The translations under genes were made by a program, and so were the position numbers. The notes below the pieces were generated by a model. The model was not told the DNA's origin. It searched no databases and saw nothing but the letters and a program-made list of their open reading frames with translations. From an uncultured Oscillospiraceae bacterium (GTDB lineage Bacteria; Bacillota; Clostridia; Oscillospirales; Ruminococcaceae): DNA of 64,000 bases. Positions 61,197 through 64,000 of this stretch are shown one piece after another (the stretch's first letter is position 1; every line of letters starts with the position of its first letter). The stretch spans positions 1 through 64,000 of the forward strand of contig UQMF01000010.1 in NCBI GenBank assembly GCA_900542145.1. Direction: 5' to 3'.

Positions 61197-62735
61197 ATGA
61201 TATTAGACGCACTACATAATTACAGGGCGCAGAATACCAGCCGTATGAACAAGTCCATCGGTATCGGCATGGCTGCTTTCGCTGTGATCGAGGCTGTAGT
61301 TACCTTTTTCCTGGTAATGAAGCCCCTGTTCATCAACCCTGTATACAGACAGGCAGCAGAGTACAACACCGAGGGCAAGTCCTGTATCGTAAAGCTTTTC
61401 GGCAAGACCTTCGCTTCCCAGTCTGAGATCGCAAACAACCAGATTATTCTCTCCCTCTGGGACACCATCATGAATGTCGTTCTCATCTACATCGTCATCA
61501 CCGCCATTCTGCTTATCCTTTCGTTCTGCTATTTCAAGGGTTTTGCGTTCGCAAAGTCCTATCTGATCGCTATTTTCGGCGCAAAGACCGTTATCGGTCT
61601 TGTTCCGCTGCTGATCCCGTTCGCTAACTTCGCAGGCAGAAACTCCATCAAGACCTTCGGCGTTATCGACGCGGTTCTGTGTCTGGCGGCGTGTGTTTAC
61701 TTCGTTTACGAGAGCAACGACGAATATGCCGACGACATGCTTCTTTCAGAGGCTGACCGTGCGGCGATGATCAAGCGCGCCGTAGTCAGCGGTCTTACAT
61801 TCCTCGGCATGGCTGCTGTAGTCGTATTCACCAACCTTGCGCTCACAGCTTACGGCAGCGTCACCCTCCAGGGCGGCAACTGGTCCATCATCATCGGCTG
61901 GGTAGGCGGCGACACCGGGATCGCTCAGGGTATCGTCCTGATGCTTCTCATCGGCGTGGCTCTTATAGGCAGCATTCTCTATGTACGCGAGGGCGAGTGG
62001 GCAATGCTCTACTACTTCGCATTCGGCGGCGCGGCTGCTATCGTTGACCTGGTGGCTATCGTCCTGAGATTCGTATGGGTCGTAAAGACCTACAACCCCA
62101 ACAAGGCGCTGGCAAGATCCGGCGACGAGAGCGCTATCGCGTGGGTATCCAACAACGGCATGACCTCCAGGTGGTGGATGGCTACCGTGTTCCTTATCCT
62201 TGCCTGCGTTGTCGCTGCGGCAGTGGCTGTATTCGCGTTCACCCGCGTTAAGAGCAAGCTCGTTATCGGCAACAAGGACGGCGAGGAGAAGAAGCCCTTC
62301 ATCGCGCTTTCCATCGGTACCGGCTCTATCCTGCTCAGCTTCGTTTTCACAATAGTGGCTGTGCTCATGTATGACAAGCTCATCTTCACACACCTCCAGT
62401 TCGGCGCGATGGACTACCTCTACCTCATCGTTTACGGCGGTCTGACCCTTATGCTGGCGGCGGCTATGTGGTGCGGCTACAACTTCTCCAAGTTCGGCGC
62501 GCTGGCTCTGTTCGTGCTGGTTGCTTCCAACAACTTCACCTCCATCTTCAACGTATTCAACGCAAGGGCTTCCAAGGTCAACGACTACCTCGCCCAGGGC
62601 GTTAACTACACCGGCGTGAACTACATCATCTCCGGCGTTATGTATATCCTCTCTATCCTCCTCTGCCTCGGCATTATCGCCGTATTCGTGGTAAAGGAAG
62701 TCAAGGATTACATGTATCAGAAGAGATTCTCCTGA
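61197..62735 (+). CDS. Polytopic membrane protein of unknown function
   Basis: 512 residues from ATG at 61197, behind TAGGAGG; an ATG at 61125 is only a few bases past the promoter and is rejected. About twelve hydrophobic helices, with short charged loops and an 8-residue basic C-terminus (YMQKRFS-type). No transporter signature is recognised. Codon choice and a strong promoter suggest solid expression. It is a single-gene unit with a strong terminator. Confidence 0.75.
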   Translation: MILDALHNYRAQNTSRMNKSIGIGMAAFAVIEAVVTFFLVMKPLFINPVYRQAAEYNTEGKSCIVKLFGKTFASQSEIANNQIILSLWDTIMNVVLIYIVITAILLILSFCYFKGFAFAKSYLIAIFGAKTVIGLVPLLIPFANFAGRNSIKTFGVIDAVLCLAACVYFVYESNDEYADDMLLSEADRAAMIKRAVVSGLTFLGMAAVVVFTNLALTAYGSVTLQGGNWSIIIGWVGGDTGIAQGIVLMLLIGVALIGSILYVREGEWAMLYYFAFGGAAAIVDLVAIVLRFVWVVKTYNPNKALARSGDESAIAWVSNNGMTSRWWMATVFLILACVVAAAVAVFAFTRVKSKLVIGNKDGEEKKPFIALSIGTGSILLSFVFTIVAVLMYDKLIFTHLQFGAMDYLYLIVYGGLTLMLAAAMWCGYNFSKFGALALFVLVASNNFTSIFNVFNARASKVNDYLAQGVNYTGVNYIISGVMYILSILLCLGIIAVFVVKEVKDYMYQKRFS

Positions 62736-62754
62736 TATCACATCAGAACAGACG

Positions 62755-62787
62755 ATCCCCCTGCGGAATCCGCAGGGGGATTTTTTG
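62755..62787 (+). terminator. Strong terminator
   Basis: Perfect twelve-base-pair stem ATCCCCCTGCGG (62755-62766) / CCGCAGGGGGAT (62770-62781) with loop AAT, then TTTTTT. Confidence 0.93.
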
Positions 62788-63108
62788 TGCGCAGCCGAGG
62801 AATACTCCGGGATTTACGCACGCGGCTGTGAGTGTTCACAAGCGTGTCTTTTGGAGAGCCCAGCTTCGCCGTGGCGCCCGGTTATGGCGGCTGGGGTTCT
62901 CCTACCATGGATTCGGAACACGGTGCTTCCTGCGTGCGGTGGTGCATTCTCCCGGGCTTCTGCGGAATACAAGTCGTACTGCCGGGCGCACTCCGGCTGA
63001 GTACATGCCGCATACCCGGCGCATTCCGGCGGAGTGCGCTCCCACCACCTGCGCGTACTGTACTGCGGCGCGAGTATTCCTGCGCGGTGCGGAATCCGGA
63101 AACACAAC
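62788..63108. other. GC-rich gene-free interval
   Basis: About 320 bases with no credible gene: frames that stay open here lack ribosome sites and have implausible composition (Cys/Arg/Pro-rich). It contains several inverted repeats, the clearest GCGCACTCCG near 62987 against CGGAGTGCGC near 63032. It could be a remnant of a lost gene or an unrecognised RNA. Confidence 0.4.
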
Positions 63109-63140
63109 AGGGCTGCCCTTTCGGACAGCCCTGCTGTGTT
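63109..63140 (-). terminator. Terminator of the Ig-like surface protein gene
   Basis: Stem AGGGCTG (63109-63115) / CAGCCCT (63126-63132), extendable through flanking CACAAC/GTTGTG. On the minus strand it is followed by GTTGTGTTT. Confidence 0.6.
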
Positions 63141-63169
63141 GTGTGTATTGGGGGGAGGGTGGTTGTCAG

Positions 63170-64000
63170 TTACTTAGCCTTGATCTTGTAGATCCTGGAC
63201 GCGGAAGAGTAGATACGCTTTCCGTCTACGGTCACATAGGACTTGATGTAGTAGTAATAAATCTTACCCTTAACGCCGGTGGAATCCGTGAAGGTCATCT
63301 CGTCGGGGTCGTAGCTCTCGACCTCGCCGATCACCTTGCCCTTACCCTTTGCGGAGTTGCGGCGGTAGATGACGTAGCCGTCAGCATAATCGGACTGATC
63401 CCACTCGAGTATGATACCGTCGGAAGTGGACTTGCGGTAGGTGATCTTCACCTTGTCCGGGCGTACGATAACGGTGACCTTTCTGGTCTTTGCCGGGTTG
63501 GATTTTGCGGTGATGGTGATAACTGCCTTGCCTGCGGATACGCCGGTAACGGTGCCGTTGTCGTCAACAACAGCTACGTCCTCATTGGAGGAGGTGTAGA
63601 GCAGGGTCTTGTCGTCCGCGTTGGCAGGATATATCTTAGCCTTGAATGTAAAGGAGCCGTCAACGTTGATGGTCTTGGACTTCGCCGGGGAAACGGAGAA
63701 GCTGGAAACGGAGGTGGCTACAGTGACAACGCACTGTGCGGTGAGTCCGTTGGAGGTCTTTGCGGTGATGGTGGCAGAGCCGACCTTGACTGCCTTTACA
63801 AGACCGCTGTCGTTTACGGTAGCGACCGCCGTGTTGGAGCTGGTCCAGGTAACAGTCTTGCTGGAGGCGTCGCTGGGATTTACTGTCGCGGTAAGTCTTG
63901 CAGTGGCGTTGGGCTTGAGCGAAAGAGTGGTTTTGTCGAGGGTAACGCTGGTCGCCTGAACTACCTTCTGGCAGAGTCCGTCGCTGATGACGGTCTGGGG
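63170..64000 (-). CDS. Surface protein with bacterial Ig-like (BIG2) domains, C-terminal part
   Basis: At least 276 residues; the frame runs without stop to the window edge, so the start lies outside. An internal GTG at 63451 would give a shorter frame and is rejected because the reading frame is continuous upstream. Two BIG2-type repeats are visible, one with NPSDASSKTVTWTSSNTAVA and VKVGSATITAKTSNGL, the next with YTSSNEDVAVVDDNGTVTGV and SAGKAVITITA. A fibronectin-III-like C-terminal domain follows (GIILEWDQSDYADGYVIYRR, IYYYYIKSYVTVDGKRIYSS), ending YKIKAK without a cell-wall anchor. Likely a secreted or cell-surface adhesin or enzyme; the catalytic part, if any, is outside. Confidence 0.88.
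   Translation of the reverse strand, partial: PQTVISDGLCQKVVQATSVTLDKTTLSLKPNATARLTATVNPSDASSKTVTWTSSNTAVATVNDSGLVKAVKVGSATITAKTSNGLTAQCVVTVATSVSSFSVSPAKSKTINVDGSFTFKAKIYPANADDKTLLYTSSNEDVAVVDDNGTVTGVSAGKAVITITAKSNPAKTRKVTVIVRPDKVKITYRKSTSDGIILEWDQSDYADGYVIYRRNSAKGKGKVIGEVESYDPDEMTFTDSTGVKGKIYYYYIKSYVTVDGKRIYSSASRIYKIKAK

Noticed and set aside
62785..63107. Short open frames on both strands in the GC-rich gap
   Set aside because: No ribosome site; Cys/Arg/Pro-rich composition; overlapping frames on opposite strands.

Overview
The window reads as a chromosome segment of a motile, strictly anaerobic Gram-positive bacterium of the class Clostridia, most likely an Oscillospiraceae/Ruminococcaceae-type gut organism. 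This is an inference from the gene set: an SCIFF ranthipeptide with its radical SAM maturase, a sensory [FeFe]-hydrogenase, RNase Y, a FliW/CsrA switch, a low-passage-number type IV pilus locus typical of Clostridia, a SpoIID-like protein, and strong AGGAGG ribosome binding sites. The DNA is fairly GC-rich with short AT-rich promoter islands. Coding is dense, and I see no insertion sequence, prophage or CRISPR array.

Layout. 1-440: the 3' end of a probable 5S rRNA followed by four tRNAs (Lys, Glu, Met/Ile2, Trp). 541-3919 (minus): pyrE, a CofE-like ligase, a small FliD-like protein and a rhodanese-TtcA fusion. 4187-8730 (plus): RNase Y, then a sensory hydrogenase fused to a chemoreceptor-type signalling domain, paired with a TetR regulator. 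8751-10025 (minus): the rpsF-ssb-rpsR operon. 10285-25234: a type IV pilus locus, pilC - pilM/N fusion - pilO-like - PilX-like 747-residue protein - two prepilins, then a convergent prepilin peptidase, then pilB - pilT - three more prepilins, closed by a strong terminator.

25256-34212: the late flagellar operon, starting from a near-perfect sigma-28 promoter: flgM, flgN, flgK, flgL, a DUF6470 gene, fliW, csrA, fliD, fliS and a FliT-like chaperone. Together they provide the hook-filament junction, the filament cap, secretion chaperones and the two regulatory loops (FlgM/sigma-28 and FliW/CsrA). Flagellin itself is not in the window. Surface motility by pili and swimming by flagella are therefore encoded back to back.

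34229-37504 (minus): an HtrA-type protease and the SCIFF peptide/maturase pair, with a terminator between peptide and maturase. 37637-45361 (plus): an EAL-HDOD signalling protein, an FkbM methyltransferase, radical SAM, SGNH and Rsm22 enzymes, a secreted beta-repeat protein and a phosphopantetheinyl transferase. 46091-52367 (plus): a membrane protein and an acyltransferase, then lepA, hemW, a flavin-binding protein and a CE2-like esterase. 52486-55586 (plus): a TrpXYZ-type ABC transporter behind a structured leader. 55616-58337 (minus): a SpoIID/peptidoglycan-binding protein with its partner. 58359-62787 (plus): two DUF4430 surface proteins, one with the domain order of animal transcobalamin/intrinsic factor, and an orphan 12-helix membrane protein. 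63109-64000 (minus): the C-terminal part of a surface protein with bacterial Ig-like domains, cut by the window edge.

Housekeeping promoters are easy to see: most have TTGNNN-17 bp-TATAAT and lie in AT-rich gaps. Function calls rest on motif recognition by eye; no database search was run.
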